Assembly: GCF_902833045.1 (NCBI RefSeq)
Contig: NZ_CADFDU010000002.1
Span: forward strand, 868,001-932,000
DNA from: Burkholderia sp. BCC0322
GTDB lineage: Bacteria; Pseudomonadota; Gammaproteobacteria; Burkholderiales; Burkholderiaceae
Direction of reading: 5' to 3'
DNA length: 64,000 nt
In this document: one piece after another, positions 1 through 9,039 of the stretch
Layout: every line of letters begins with the position of its first letter
Numbering within the stretch: position 1 is the stretch's first letter
Program-made: the position numbers and the translations under genes
The notes under the pieces: model-generated
Seen by the model: only the letters and a program-made list of their open reading frames with translations
Told to the model about the DNA's origin: nothing
Database searches by the model: none

Positions 1-52
1 TCGATGCGACAATCGCCGCGATCTATTGGCAGGCCAACGACACGGGACAATC

Positions 53-970
53 ATGGACATTCGACGCATCGCGATCGTCGGCGCCGGCGTGATCGGCGCG
101 AGCTGGACCGCTTTCTATCTGACGAAGGGCTTCGACGTCGTCGCGACCGATCCGGCGCCGCAAGCCGACGCGCGGCTGCGCGACGCGCTGGCCGCGTTTC
201 TCGGCGACCGGGCCGCCGAACTTTCCGCGCGGCTGTCGTTCGACGCCGATCTCGTGCGCGCGCTCGACGGCGTCGATTTCGTGCAGGAGAACGGCCCGGA
301 ACGGCTCGACCTGAAGCGTGCGCTGTACCGCCAGATGGACGACGTGCTGCCCGCGCACGTGCCGATCGCGTCGAGTTCGTCGGGCCTGAAGATGTCGGAC
401 ATCCAGACCGCATGCGAGAAGCATCCGGAACGTTGCCTGATCGCGCATCCGTTCAATCCGCCGCACCTGATTCCGCTCGTCGAGCTGGTCGGCGGCGCTG
501 CCACCCGCCAGGACGTGATCGCGCGCGTGAAGGCGTTCTACGATGCGCTCGGCAAGCAGACGATCGTCCTCAACAAGGAGATGACCGGCCACGTCGCGAA
601 CCGGCTCGCGGCCGCGCTGTTCCGCGAGGTGTATCACCTCGTCGGCGAAGGCGTCGTGAGCGTTGCCGACGCGGACAAGGCCGTCGCATGGGGGCCCGGC
701 CTGCGCTGGGGGCTGATGGGACAGTGCCTGACCTATCATCTCGGCGGCGGCGCGGGCGGGATCGCGCACTTTCTCGAACACCTGTCGGGGCCGATCACGA
801 GCTGGTGGGATGACCTGGGCACGCCTTCGTTCGATCCGGACGTCGATCGCCGGCTGAACGACGAATTGCGCGCGATCCAGGGCGAGCGCTCGATGCAGGA
901 ACTGGCGGCCGAACGTGACCGCCTGCTCGTCGAGCTGATCGACGCGCGGCGCCGCAGCTTCCTGCCGTGA
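53..970 (+). CDS. 3-hydroxyacyl-CoA dehydrogenase family protein, carnitine 3-dehydrogenase-like
   Basis: This is a 305-residue NAD-dependent dehydrogenase. The N-terminus carries a Rossmann fingerprint, GAGVIGASW, at about residues 9-17, followed by an acidic-rich stretch ending in a Asp-Pro-Ala turn. The central QENGPERLDLK and HPFNPPHLIPLVELVGG segments and the C-terminal GPGLRWGLMG segment are typical of the carnitine/3-hydroxybutyryl-CoA dehydrogenase branch. The likely reaction is NAD-linked oxidation of a 3-hydroxy group on carnitine or a short 3-hydroxyacyl-CoA in the cytoplasm. I chose the ATG at 53; an in-frame TTG at 26 would only add nine unlikely residues. The gene is close to the window edge, so it may be the last gene of an operon whose start is not visible. 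The family is secure, the exact substrate is not. Confidence 0.8.
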   Translation: MDIRRIAIVGAGVIGASWTAFYLTKGFDVVATDPAPQADARLRDALAAFLGDRAAELSARLSFDADLVRALDGVDFVQENGPERLDLKRALYRQMDDVLPAHVPIASSSSGLKMSDIQTACEKHPERCLIAHPFNPPHLIPLVELVGGAATRQDVIARVKAFYDALGKQTIVLNKEMTGHVANRLAAALFREVYHLVGEGVVSVADADKAVAWGPGLRWGLMGQCLTYHLGGGAGGIAHFLEHLSGPITSWWDDLGTPSFDPDVDRRLNDELRAIQGERSMQELAAERDRLLVELIDARRRSFLP

Positions 971-989
971 TCGCGCGCGCCGCAGTCCG

Positions 990-1271
990 CTACTGCTGCG
1001 CGGCGGTTTGTGAGGACGGCGGCGTCTGCGCGAGCCATGCCGGGCTCGTGGCCTGCACGAGTTCGCGGTTGCGCGCGCGTGTCGCGGCGTCCGGCGGGTA
1101 GTTGCTGTCGTTCGTCGGCAGTTGACCGTCGAGATAGGCCTGCTTGAGTTGCGCGATGACTTCCGCGCGAGTCAGCCCCTGCGCGGGCGCCGCGGCGTCG
1201 GACGTCTGGGCAAAGGCGGGGGACAGCAGGGCGGCGGCGGCGGTCGCGACGGCGAATCGCAAGACATTCAT
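990..1271 (-). CDS. DUF4148 domain-containing secreted protein
   Basis: A 93-residue protein with a clear Sec signal peptide (hydrophobic residues 5-20 ending in PAFA, cleavage likely before QTSDA). The mature part begins with LTRAEVIAQLKQAYLDG, the signature of DUF4148, a family of short periplasmic proteins multiplied in Burkholderia and relatives. The function of the family is unknown. It is convergent with the dehydrogenase upstream, with about 20 bp between the stop codons, and is followed on its own strand by nothing co-directional until the LysR gene 170 bp upstream. No catalytic motif is visible. The identification of the family is fairly sure; no role can be assigned. Confidence 0.8.
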   Translation of the reverse strand: MNVLRFAVATAAAALLSPAFAQTSDAAAPAQGLTRAEVIAQLKQAYLDGQLPTNDSNYPPDAATRARNRELVQATSPAWLAQTPPSSQTAAQQ

Positions 1272-1438
1272 GGCGTGCTCCGATCAAGGGGATGGGACAC
1301 CGGATGCGCGCGGCGGGTGGCCGTGCGTTCCGATGGGTCCCATTGTCGCGAGCGGGTGCTGCGCGGACGATGACGCGTTCCGGGCAAAGCTGTCAGTTGC
1401 GGGCGCGGCCCCCCTTGTGCGTGTCGCGCCCGGCGCGG

Positions 1439-2287
1439 TTACAACCCCGACGCGGCGGCAATCAGCGTCGCTTCGAGCGCGAGCGTCGAACGCGACGCGG
1501 CCGCCGGCCGGTCGATCACGTATTCGAGTTCGCCGAGTTCGGGCAGCCCCGCGTCGAGCCGCGCAAGCCCGGCCGGGATCACGTAGCCGGCGAACGCGCT
1601 GACGCCGAGTCCCGCGCTCGCAGCGGCGCGCAACACCGCGACGCTGCTGCTCACGACCGCGATCCGGTACGGCCGCCCGACGGCTTCGAGCGATTCGAGC
1701 ACGCGGCGGCGCGACACGCTCGGCTCCGGATGCATCGCGAGCGGCAGCACGGCCTCGTGGCCGGTGATCCGCGAATCGGGGCCCGTGCACCAGTACAGCG
1801 GCTCGCTGCGGATCACGCGGCCGCGCCGGCTGCCGGCGATGCGCTTCGCGAACACGAGATCGTGCCGTCCTTCGTCCAGCGCGTCGAACAGGTCGCCCGA
1901 CAGCCCGGTCGAGATCGCAAGCTCGACTTCCGGATTGCGCTGCACGAAGCTCGCGAGCGCGGCGGTCAGGTGCGCCGACGCGAAATCCTCCGACATCGCG
2001 AGCCGCACCTTGCCCGACAGCGGCGGCCCGCATACCGACGTGACGGCTTCGTCCATCAGCTCGAGGATGCGCACCGCGTAGCGGAACAGCGCGTCGCCGT
2101 GCTGCGACAGGTGCACGTTGCGTGTGTCGCGCTCGAACAGCGGCCGGTCGAGCAGTTCCTCGAGGCGGCGGATGTGCTGGCTGACGGTCGACTGCGACAG
2201 GTTCACGCGCTCGGACGCGGCGGTGAAGCTGCCGGACTGGGCGACGGCGACGAAGCTGCGCAGCAGCTCGGGCGGTAACGGACGCAT
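1439..2287 (-). CDS. mdcR: LysR-family transcriptional regulator, probable regulator of the malonate operon
   Basis: A 282-residue LysR-type regulator. The N-terminal winged helix-turn-helix spans about residues 1-62, with the family pattern FVAVAQSGSFTAAS followed by SQSTVSQHIRRLEE. The rest is a LysR substrate-binding domain of two alpha/beta lobes. The start is the ATG at 2287; an in-frame GTG at 2299 would add four residues. It is divergent from madL across a 329-bp gap, the usual arrangement for a LysR regulator and its target. In Klebsiella a LysR protein, MdcR, controls malonate decarboxylase, whereas Acinetobacter uses a GntR protein, so the symbol here rests on position and family. 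The inducer is probably malonate or a derivative, by inference. Confidence 0.75.
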   Translation of the reverse strand: MRPLPPELLRSFVAVAQSGSFTAASERVNLSQSTVSQHIRRLEELLDRPLFERDTRNVHLSQHGDALFRYAVRILELMDEAVTSVCGPPLSGKVRLAMSEDFASAHLTAALASFVQRNPEVELAISTGLSGDLFDALDEGRHDLVFAKRIAGSRRGRVIRSEPLYWCTGPDSRITGHEAVLPLAMHPEPSVSRRRVLESLEAVGRPYRIAVVSSSVAVLRAAASAGLGVSAFAGYVIPAGLARLDAGLPELGELEYVIDRPAAASRSTLALEATLIAAASGL

Positions 2288-2616
2288 TGCTAAATCCACT
2301 GAATCGGTTTCGACAACTTCATAAATGGCCGGGTTGTGCGGCGCTAGTATCGGATCACGCCCCGGTGCGGCCCGCGCAAACGGGGCGAACCGGACGCGTA
2401 GCCCGTGTCGGGCCGGCGGCTGCGTCAGTCAGTCTACGGCATCCGGTGTCCGGCCCGAAACCGCATCATCCCATCGACCGCCCGAGAACGCGCCCGCACG
2501 ACGGGCCGCCGGGCCGCGGCGCACCGCCGCAGGAGACAGTCCGCGCACGGGATCGACGTGCGGGCCCGCTTTCTGCACGCGTCAGGCGCCCGTCACGAAG
2601 AGACTGGAGACGACTC
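2288..2616. promoter_or_regulatory. Divergent intergenic region between LysR gene and malonate operon
   Basis: This 329-bp gap separates the divergent regulator and madL. A TAGTAT sequence at 2345-2350 could be a -10 box for the rightward operon; no good -35 box stands 17 bp upstream, as is common for promoters activated by a LysR protein. The A+T-rich stretch 2290-2325, next to the regulator start, is the likeliest place for the regulator to bind. Part of the region is open in several frames, but only because the composition is GC-rich. The operator itself was not identified. Confidence 0.4.
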
Positions 2617-3012
2617 ATGATCATCTACGGAACCGCGCTGCTGGCGTTTTGCCACCTGGCCGGACTGTTCCTCGGCGACCTGCTGGGCAGCGCGATCGGC
2701 GTGAAGACCAACGTCGGCGGGGTCGGCATCGCGATGCTGCTGCTGATCTGCCTGCGCCTCTGGCTGCACCGGCGCGGCTGGCTGCCGAAGGAGACCGAGG
2801 CCGGCGTCGGCTTCTGGGGCGCGATGTACATCCCGGTCGTCGTCGCGATGGCCGCGAACCAGAACGTCGTCGCCGCGCTGAAGGGCGGCCCGGTCGCGCT
2901 GCTCGCCGCCGTCGGCGCGGTCGCGATCTGCGCGTGCTGCATCGCGGTACTCGTGCGCACCGGGCGCGACGACACGGCCTTCGCGGGCGTGCCGCAATTC
3001 GAAGAACAGTGA
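2617..3012 (+). CDS. madL: Malonate transporter, MadL subunit
   Basis: A 131-residue integral membrane protein with about four hydrophobic segments and the conserved GVKTNVGGVGIAM region of the MadL family. MadL and MadM together form a malonate:sodium symporter in the inner membrane. The start is the ATG at 2617, seven bases after a GGAGA-type ribosome site. The gene is followed by madM after 11 bp, and both precede the decarboxylase genes, so uptake and breakdown of malonate are encoded together. Length matches the family. The longer open frame to the left has no sequence character of a protein and is ignored. Confidence 0.88.
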   Translation: MIIYGTALLAFCHLAGLFLGDLLGSAIGVKTNVGGVGIAMLLLICLRLWLHRRGWLPKETEAGVGFWGAMYIPVVVAMAANQNVVAALKGGPVALLAAVGAVAICACCIAVLVRTGRDDTAFAGVPQFEEQ

Positions 3013-3023
3013 CGGAGGCCGCC

Positions 3024-3791
3024 ATGCTGCAGATGCTCGAAAAAACCGTCGCCCACAACGGGCTCGTCGCGTCGTTCGCGCTGGTCGGCCTGATCATGTG
3101 GCTGTCGTCGATCGCGTCGCGCAAGCTCACGTTCGGCCGCGTGCACGGCTCCGCGATCGCGATCGTGATCGGCCTCGCGCTGGCTTACGTCGGCGGCGCG
3201 TTCACCGGCGGCGAGAAAGGGATCGCCGACGTGCCGCTGTTCGCGGGCGTCGGCCTGATGGGCGGCGCGATGCTGCGCGATTTCGCGATCGTCGCGACCG
3301 CGTTCGAAGTGCAGCCCGCCGAGGCGCGCAAGGCCGGCCTCGTCGGCGTCGTGTCGCTGCTGCTCGGCACCGTGCTGCCGTTCATCGTCGGCGCGTGCAT
3401 CGCGCGCGCATTCGGCTACACCGACGCGGTCAGCATGACGACCATCGGCGCGGGCGCCGTCACCTACATCGTCGGCCCCGTCACGGGCGCGGCGATCGGC
3501 GCAAGCTCCGACGTGATCGCGCTCAGCATCGCGACGGGGCTCGTGAAGGCGATCATCGTGATGGTCGGCACGCCGGTCGCGGCGAACTTCATGGGCCTGA
3601 AGACGCCGCGTTCCGCGATGATCTTCGGTGGTCTCGCCGGCACCGTCAGCGGCGTGAGCGCGGGGCTTGCCGCGACCGATCGCCGGCTCGTTCCGTACGG
3701 CGCGCTGGTCGCGACGTTCCATACGGGCGTCGGCTGCCTGCTCGGCCCGTCGGTGCTGTTCTTCACGACGCGCGCGCTGGTCGGTGCATAG
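3024..3791 (+). CDS. madM: Malonate transporter, MadM subunit
   Basis: A 255-residue polytopic inner-membrane protein, mostly hydrophobic with repeated glycine-rich helices, matching MadM, the larger subunit of the sodium-dependent malonate carrier. The start is the ATG at 3024, preceded by a GGAGG ribosome site that overlaps the stop region of madL, so the two subunits are probably translated together. A 132-bp gap without an obvious terminator separates it from mdcA. A similar gene order (transporter L-M, then A-C-D-E-G-B-H) is known from Acinetobacter calcoaceticus. Confidence 0.88.
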   Translation: MLQMLEKTVAHNGLVASFALVGLIMWLSSIASRKLTFGRVHGSAIAIVIGLALAYVGGAFTGGEKGIADVPLFAGVGLMGGAMLRDFAIVATAFEVQPAEARKAGLVGVVSLLLGTVLPFIVGACIARAFGYTDAVSMTTIGAGAVTYIVGPVTGAAIGASSDVIALSIATGLVKAIIVMVGTPVAANFMGLKTPRSAMIFGGLAGTVSGVSAGLAATDRRLVPYGALVATFHTGVGCLLGPSVLFFTTRALVGA

Positions 3792-3923
3792 GTCCGCGCG
3801 ACGCGGCCCGCGTGCGGGCCGCATCCATCGCGGCGTCCTCTGAGTCGCATTCGTCAACATCATCAATCGGCGGCGGCGCCAGGCTTAGAATGCCGCTGAA
3901 CCATCGAAGCGGGAGAACAGTTC

Positions 3924-5570
3924 ATGACGGGATGGAATCACGCGCGGCAGGCGCGCGATGCACGACTCGCGGCCGGCGCGGCTTACGCGCAGGGCAAGCG
4001 GGTCGACGCGCGCGACACCGTGGCGTTGCTCGAAGCGGTGCTGCGGCCGGGCGACCGCGTCTGCCTCGAAGGCGACAACCAGAAGCAGGCCGACCTGCTC
4101 GCGACGGCGCTCGCCGACGTCGACAGCGCGAAGATCCACGACCTGCACATGGTGCAGTCGGGCGTCGTGCTGCCCGAGCATCTCGACGTGTTCGAGCGCG
4201 GCATCGCGAAGCGTCTCGACTTCGCCTACTCGGGCCCGCAGTCGCAGCGGATCGCGAAGCTGCTGTTCGGCGGCAAGATCGCGCTCGGCGCGGTGCACAC
4301 CTATCTCGAACTGTTCGCACGCTACTTCATCGACCTCACGCCGCAGGTCGCGCTGATCGCCGCGGTCAGCGCCGATCGCGACGGCAACCTGTACACGGGC
4401 CCGAACACCGAGGACACGCCGACCGTCGTCGAGGCCACCGCGTTCAAGGACGGCATCGTGATCGCGCAGGTCGACCGCATCGTCGACAAGGTGCCGCGCG
4501 TCGACATCCCGGGCGACCGCGTGCATTTCGTCGTCGAGGCCGGCCGGCCGTTCTACGTCGAGCCGCTGTTCACGCGCGATCCGGCCGCGATCACCGAAAC
4601 GCAGATCCTCACCGCGATGCTCGCGATCAAGGGCATCTACGAGCCGTACGGCATCAAGCGCCTGAACCACGGGATCGGCTTCAACACGGCCGCGATCGAG
4701 CTGCTGCTGCCGACCTACGGCGAGAAGCTCGGGCTGAAGGGCAAGATCTGTTCGCACTGGGCGCTCAATCCGCACCCGACACTGATTCCCGCGATCGAGT
4801 CGGGCTGGGTCGAGCAGATCCACTGCTTCGGCTCGGAAGTCGGGATGGACGACTACATCCGCGCGCGCTCCGACGTCTGGTTCACGGGCCCCGACGGGTC
4901 GCTGCGCTCGAACCGTGCGTTCTGCCAGACTGCCGGCCTCTATGCGTGCGACATGTTCATCGGCTCGACGCTGCAGATCGACCTGTCCGGCCATTCGTCG
5001 ACGGTCACGGCCGAACGCATTGCCGGTTTCGGCGGCGCGCCGAACATGGGCAGCGACGCGCGCGGCCGGCGCCATCCGAGCGAGCCGTGGCTGAAGGCCG
5101 GCGCGCAAGCCGACCCCGACACGCCGGCGGCGCTCAGGCGCGGCCGCAAGCTCGTCGTGCAGATCGGCGAGACGTTCGGCGACAAGAACGTGCCGATGTT
5201 CGTCGAGAAGCTCGACGCGCTGAAGCTCGCCGACAAGCTGCAGCTCGACCTCGCGCCGATCATGGTCTACGGCGACGACGTCACGCACATCGTCACCGAG
5301 GAGGGGATCGCGAACCTGCTGATGTGCCGCGACAAGGACGAACGCGAACACGCGATCCGCGGCGTCGCCGGCTATACGGAGATCGGCCGCGGCCGCGACC
5401 GCAAGATGGTCGAGCGGCTGCGCGAGCGCGGGGTGATCCGTCGCCCGGAGGATCTCGGCATCGATCCGCTCGACGCCGATCGCCGCTGGCTCGCCGCGCG
5501 TTCGATCAAGGATCTCGTGCACTGGTCGGGCGGGCTCTATGCGCCGCCGGCCCGGTTCCGCAACTGGTGA
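3924..5570 (+). CDS. mdcA: Malonate decarboxylase alpha subunit (acetyl-ACP:malonate ACP transferase)
   Basis: A 548-residue cytoplasmic enzyme of the CoA-transferase type. It exchanges the acetyl group on the thiol of the MdcC carrier protein for malonate, releasing acetate and forming malonyl-S-ACP. The sequence shows the family landmarks MTGWNHARQARDARL at the N-terminus, LRPGDRVCLEGDNQKQADLL, and the C-terminal LVHWSGGLYAPPARFRNW. Length agrees with MdcA of Klebsiella and Acinetobacter (about 550). The ATG at 3924 follows a GGGAGA ribosome site. The next gene, for the carrier protein, begins ten bases after the stop. Confidence 0.93.
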   Translation: MTGWNHARQARDARLAAGAAYAQGKRVDARDTVALLEAVLRPGDRVCLEGDNQKQADLLATALADVDSAKIHDLHMVQSGVVLPEHLDVFERGIAKRLDFAYSGPQSQRIAKLLFGGKIALGAVHTYLELFARYFIDLTPQVALIAAVSADRDGNLYTGPNTEDTPTVVEATAFKDGIVIAQVDRIVDKVPRVDIPGDRVHFVVEAGRPFYVEPLFTRDPAAITETQILTAMLAIKGIYEPYGIKRLNHGIGFNTAAIELLLPTYGEKLGLKGKICSHWALNPHPTLIPAIESGWVEQIHCFGSEVGMDDYIRARSDVWFTGPDGSLRSNRAFCQTAGLYACDMFIGSTLQIDLSGHSSTVTAERIAGFGGAPNMGSDARGRRHPSEPWLKAGAQADPDTPAALRRGRKLVVQIGETFGDKNVPMFVEKLDALKLADKLQLDLAPIMVYGDDVTHIVTEEGIANLLMCRDKDEREHAIRGVAGYTEIGRGRDRKMVERLRERGVIRRPEDLGIDPLDADRRWLAARSIKDLVHWSGGLYAPPARFRNW

Positions 5571-5580
5571 GGAAGAGGGC

Positions 5581-5895
5581 ATGGAACAGTTGAACTATCG
5601 CTTCACCGCGCGCGCGCGCGCGAAGGGCGAGCAGGCCGCGGCGCTCGTCGGCGTGGTCGCATCGGGCAATCTCGAAGTGCTCGTCGAGCGCGTGTTGCCG
5701 GGCAACGAATGCGAGATCGACATCCGCACGGCGGCGGTCGGCTTCGGCGCGGTATGGCAGGCGGTCGTATCCGATTTCGTCGAGCGGCGCACGCCGGGCG
5801 GCCTGAAGCTGTCGATCAACGACGGCGGCGCGCGGCCCGACATGGTGTCGCTGCGGCTCGCGCAGGCCGTGCGTGCGATCGAGGGGGATGCATGA
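5581..5895 (+). CDS. mdcC: Malonate decarboxylase acyl carrier protein (delta subunit)
   Basis: A 104-residue carrier protein. The VASGNLEVLVER segment places Ser28 at the site where family members carry the 2'-(5''-phosphoribosyl)-3'-dephospho-CoA prosthetic group through a phosphodiester bond. Acetyl and malonyl groups ride on the thiol of this group between MdcA and MdcD/E. The ATG at 5581 follows GAGG. The stop codon overlaps the ATG of mdcD, which suggests coupled translation. This is not a standard 4'-phosphopantetheine ACP and shares its cofactor type with citrate lyase ACP. Confidence 0.92.
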   Translation: MEQLNYRFTARARAKGEQAAALVGVVASGNLEVLVERVLPGNECEIDIRTAAVGFGAVWQAVVSDFVERRTPGGLKLSINDGGARPDMVSLRLAQAVRAIEGDA

Positions 5896-6827
5896 TGAAC
5901 GACGCGATCCACGACGCGCCCGCGTTCGTCGCGAATGGCGCGAGCTGGTACGAAGCATCGGCGCGGCAGCGCATCGACGGCCTGCTTGACGCGGGCAGCT
6001 TCAGCGAATTCCTCGGCCCGGCCGAGCGCGTGACGAGCCCGCACCTGCCGCTGTTCGACCTGCCGCAGCAGTTCGACGACGGGATGGTGGTCGGCCACGG
6101 CCGGCTCGACGGCCAGCCGGTGTTCGTCGCCGCGCAGGAAGGCCGCTTCATGGGCGGCGCGTTCGGCGAGGTGCACGGCGCGAAGCTCACCGGGCTGTTG
6201 CGCGCCGCGCGCGAAACCGGCAAGCCGGTGTTGATCCTGTTCGATACGGGTGGCGTGCGGCTGCAGGAGGCGAACGCGGGCGAACTCGCGATCGCCGAGA
6301 TCATGCGTGCGCTCGTCGAAGCGCGCGCGGCCGGCGTGCCGGTGATCGGGCTGATCGGGGGGCGCGCCGGCTGCTATGGCGGCGGCGGGTTACTCGCCGC
6401 GTGCTGCTCGGCGCTTGCGGTATCGGAGCAGGGCCGCATCAGCGTGTCCGGCCCTGAAGTGATCGAGACCAATCGCGGCGTCGACGAATTCGACGCGAAG
6501 GACCGCGCGCTGATCTGGCGCACGATGGGCGGCAAGCACCGGCGGCTGATCGGCGGCGCCGACCGCTACGTGGCCGACACGCCCGATGCGTTCCGTGCGG
6601 CGGCGCTCGAGCTGATCGGCCGAGCGCCGAAGTTCGATGCGGCGATGCTGCGCGCGGAACAGGCGCGCCTCGAAGCACGTGTCGAACGGTTCGGCGCATG
6701 CAAGGATGCGCTCGACGTGTGGCGCGCGCTCGGTGCGGACGCGCCGGAAGCGATTCCCGGGATGCCCGACGATGCGTTCGCGAAACTCGCCGACCAACTG
6801 CAGGAGCCGCAGCATGACGCTCGATGA
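5892..6827 (+). CDS. mdcD: Malonate decarboxylase beta subunit
   Basis: A 311-residue protein with the carboxyltransferase/crotonase-like fold of biotin-independent malonate decarboxylase subunit beta. Glycine-rich segments such as FMGGAFGEVHGAKL and LIGGRAGCYGGGGLL correspond to the oxyanion and substrate-binding loops. With MdcE it decarboxylates malonyl-S-ACP to acetyl-S-ACP. Two adjacent ATG codons lie at 5892 and 5895; the first overlaps the mdcC stop as ATGA, so I use it. The 3' end overlaps mdcE by 14 bases. Confidence 0.93.
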   Translation: MMNDAIHDAPAFVANGASWYEASARQRIDGLLDAGSFSEFLGPAERVTSPHLPLFDLPQQFDDGMVVGHGRLDGQPVFVAAQEGRFMGGAFGEVHGAKLTGLLRAARETGKPVLILFDTGGVRLQEANAGELAIAEIMRALVEARAAGVPVIGLIGGRAGCYGGGGLLAACCSALAVSEQGRISVSGPEVIETNRGVDEFDAKDRALIWRTMGGKHRRLIGGADRYVADTPDAFRAAALELIGRAPKFDAAMLRAEQARLEARVERFGACKDALDVWRALGADAPEAIPGMPDDAFAKLADQLQEPQHDAR

Positions 6828-7521
6828 AGTCCTGAACTCGCTGTTTCCGAAAGGCCATTCGATCGCCCGTAACGGCGGGCTGCTGACCGGCCACGCGGAA
6901 CTGGCCGGCACGCGCGTCGACGTGATCGGCGTCGCCGAGCGTTTGCCGTTCGGCATCGACGAGGCACTGACGCTCGCGGCGCGCGTGCTCGACACGATCG
7001 CGCGCGGCGGCGACACGCCGATCCTCGTGCTCGTCGACAGCGACAGCCAGCGGATGAGCAAACGCGACGAACTGCTGGGCCTGAACGAAGGGCTGTCGCA
7101 TCTCGCGAAGTGCCTGATGCACGCGGATCTCGCCGGGCACCGGACGATCGGCGTGCTGTACGGCCACACGGCCGCGGGTGCGTTCATCGCGACCGCGCTC
7201 GCGACGCGCACTTTGCTGGCGGTGCCGGGCGCCGAGCCGGAGGTGATGGACCTGCCGTCGATGTCGCGCGTGACCAAGCTGCCGATCGACGTGCTGAAGG
7301 AGATGTCGCGCTCGACGCCGGTGTTCGCGCCGGGGCTCGACAATCTCGTGAAGATGGGCGCCGTCGACGCCGTGCTCGATCCGGCCCGCGCGCTCGACGC
7401 ACAGGTCGGCGAATGGCTCGGCAAGCCGGCCGACCGCGTCGACCGGCGCGCCGCGCGTGGCCGTCCGGTTGCCGCCGATGTGGCCCGGCGCGTCGAGGCA
7501 CTCGCGCGTGCCGCACGCTGA
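6814..7521 (+). CDS. mdcE: Malonate decarboxylase gamma subunit
   Basis: A 235-residue partner of MdcD, also of the carboxyltransferase type. The sequence carries VLYGHTAAGAFIATALA and a LPSMSRVTKLPIDVLKEMS segment conserved in MdcE, thought to complete the decarboxylase active site. The ATG at 6814 lies inside the end of mdcD behind GGAGCC, so translation is probably coupled. The stop at 7519-7521 lies inside the start of mdcG. In some species beta and gamma are fused; here they are separate genes. Confidence 0.92.
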   Translation: MTLDEVLNSLFPKGHSIARNGGLLTGHAELAGTRVDVIGVAERLPFGIDEALTLAARVLDTIARGGDTPILVLVDSDSQRMSKRDELLGLNEGLSHLAKCLMHADLAGHRTIGVLYGHTAAGAFIATALATRTLLAVPGAEPEVMDLPSMSRVTKLPIDVLKEMSRSTPVFAPGLDNLVKMGAVDAVLDPARALDAQVGEWLGKPADRVDRRAARGRPVAADVARRVEALARAAR

Positions 7522-8176
7522 GCTGCCGCTGCGCCGCCACACGCTCGTCACGCTGACGGCGGCGGGGTGGGGCGCGGCATTCGCGCGTGATCCCGCGCTC
7601 GCGGCCGATCCGCTCGTGCGTGCGTGGGCCGAACGCGGCTGGCCGCTGATCGTGCGCCGCGCGTCGCCCGACGAGGCCGAGGTCGGCTGCGTGCCGCTCG
7701 GCCTGCCGCTGCCGCCTTCCACGGGCAAGCGGCGCATCGCGCTGAACGCGGCGGCCGACGCGCTTGCGACGGTCGGGCCGCTTCCCGCGTTGTCCGACGT
7801 GCTCGCCGCCGCGCCCGACGCATGGCGCACGGCGTTGCGCGAACTCGATACGCTGGGCGCGCGTTGTGGCGTGCAGGGCCGCGTGTTCGGCAGCCTTGCA
7901 TGGCAGGCGCTGACGGGCGAGCCCTATCTGGTGGCGTCGTCCGATCTCGACATCGTGTTCCCGCTGCCGGATCCCGTATCGCTCGCGTCGCTGCTCGACG
8001 GCCTCGCGGCGATCGACGCGCGCGCGCCGATGCGCATCGACGGCGAACTGCTGCGCGACGACGGCGCGGGCGTCAACTGGCGCGAACTGCGGGCGCGGCA
8101 GCCTGAAGTCGCGGTCAAGACCGCGATCGCCGTCGAGCTGATGCCGGCCGACGCATTCACCGGAGGGGCGCGATGA
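7508..8176 (+). CDS. mdcG: Malonate decarboxylase holo-ACP synthase (phosphoribosyl-dephospho-CoA transferase)
   Basis: A 222-residue nucleotidyltransferase that transfers the triphosphoribosyl-dephospho-CoA made by MdcB onto the serine of MdcC. The GSLAWQ and YLVASSDLDIVFPL motifs (about residues 128-156) fit the metal-binding acidic signature of the MdcG family. I set the start at the GTG at 7508, which overlaps mdcE by 14 bases and gives the family length; an upstream in-frame start at 7457 would add residues that look like shadow sequence. The stop overlaps the ATG of mdcB. Confidence 0.85.
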   Translation: MPHAELPLRRHTLVTLTAAGWGAAFARDPALAADPLVRAWAERGWPLIVRRASPDEAEVGCVPLGLPLPPSTGKRRIALNAAADALATVGPLPALSDVLAAAPDAWRTALRELDTLGARCGVQGRVFGSLAWQALTGEPYLVASSDLDIVFPLPDPVSLASLLDGLAAIDARAPMRIDGELLRDDGAGVNWRELRARQPEVAVKTAIAVELMPADAFTGGAR

Positions 8177-9039
8177 GCGCATGGGCTGCCTGCCGCGTAC
8201 CGGCGCCGTCCGAAGCCGAGCGCATCGCCGAACTGGCCGAGCGCAGCCTCGTGTTCGAAATCGAGACCTATCCGAAGCCGGGGCTCGTCAGTCACGTCGA
8301 CACCGGCAGTCACACCGACATGGATGCCGCGACGTTCGCGCGCAGCGCCGCCGTGTTGCGGCCGTACTTCGCCGAGTTGGCCGACGCGGGCGCACGCGAT
8401 GCGGACATGGCCGTGCTGCGCAAGATCGGACTGCGGGCCGAGCACGCGATGCTTGCCGCGACCGACGGCGTCAATACGCATCGCGGCGCGATCTTCGGGC
8501 TCGGGCTGCTGTGTGCGGCGGCGGGCCGGCGCGCGGTGCCGGGAACCATGCCGGCCGGGATGACGCTCGGCGCGTTCGTTTCCCGCCGCTGGGGCGCCGA
8601 TATCCTCGGCGGCCCGCGCTTGCCGGACAGCCACGGCGAACGCGCGAGCCGTCGCTACGGCGTCGGTGGCGCGCGCCGCGAGGCGGCCGACGGTTTCACG
8701 ACCGTCTACGCGGTCGGGCTGCCCGCGCTGCGCCGCGCGCAGCGTGACCTGCCTGGCGATCCGGAAGCTGCGCGCGTCGATGCGTGCTTCGCGCTGATCG
8801 CCGCGCTCGACGATACGAACCTGCTGCACCGGGGCGGGCCGGCCGGTCTCGACTTCGCGCGGGCGACCGCACGCGCGTTCGTGGCGCGCGGCGGCGTGCG
8901 CGCGCGCGATTGGCGGTTGCGCGCGGCCGCCGCGCATCGTGCGTTCGTTGCACGGCGGCTGAGCCCGGGCGGCGCGGCCGACCTGCTCGCGATGAGCGTC
9001 TTCGTCGATGCGCTCGAAGTCGACGAGGGCGCGCGATGA
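8173..9039 (+). CDS. mdcB: Triphosphoribosyl-dephospho-CoA synthase
   Basis: A 288-residue protein of the CitG/MdcB family, which joins dephospho-CoA and ATP to make the precursor of the MdcC prosthetic group. Family signatures are visible: EIETYPKPGLVSHVDTGSHTDMD near residue 40, and TDGVNTHRGAIFGLGLL near residue 100. A DDTNLLHRGG motif lies towards the C-terminus. The ATG overlaps the mdcG stop as ATGA, and its own stop overlaps the mdcH ATG in the same way. It acts in the cytoplasm together with MdcG. Confidence 0.92.
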   Translation: MSAWAACRVPAPSEAERIAELAERSLVFEIETYPKPGLVSHVDTGSHTDMDAATFARSAAVLRPYFAELADAGARDADMAVLRKIGLRAEHAMLAATDGVNTHRGAIFGLGLLCAAAGRRAVPGTMPAGMTLGAFVSRRWGADILGGPRLPDSHGERASRRYGVGGARREAADGFTTVYAVGLPALRRAQRDLPGDPEAARVDACFALIAALDDTNLLHRGGPAGLDFARATARAFVARGGVRARDWRLRAAAAHRAFVARRLSPGGAADLLAMSVFVDALEVDEGAR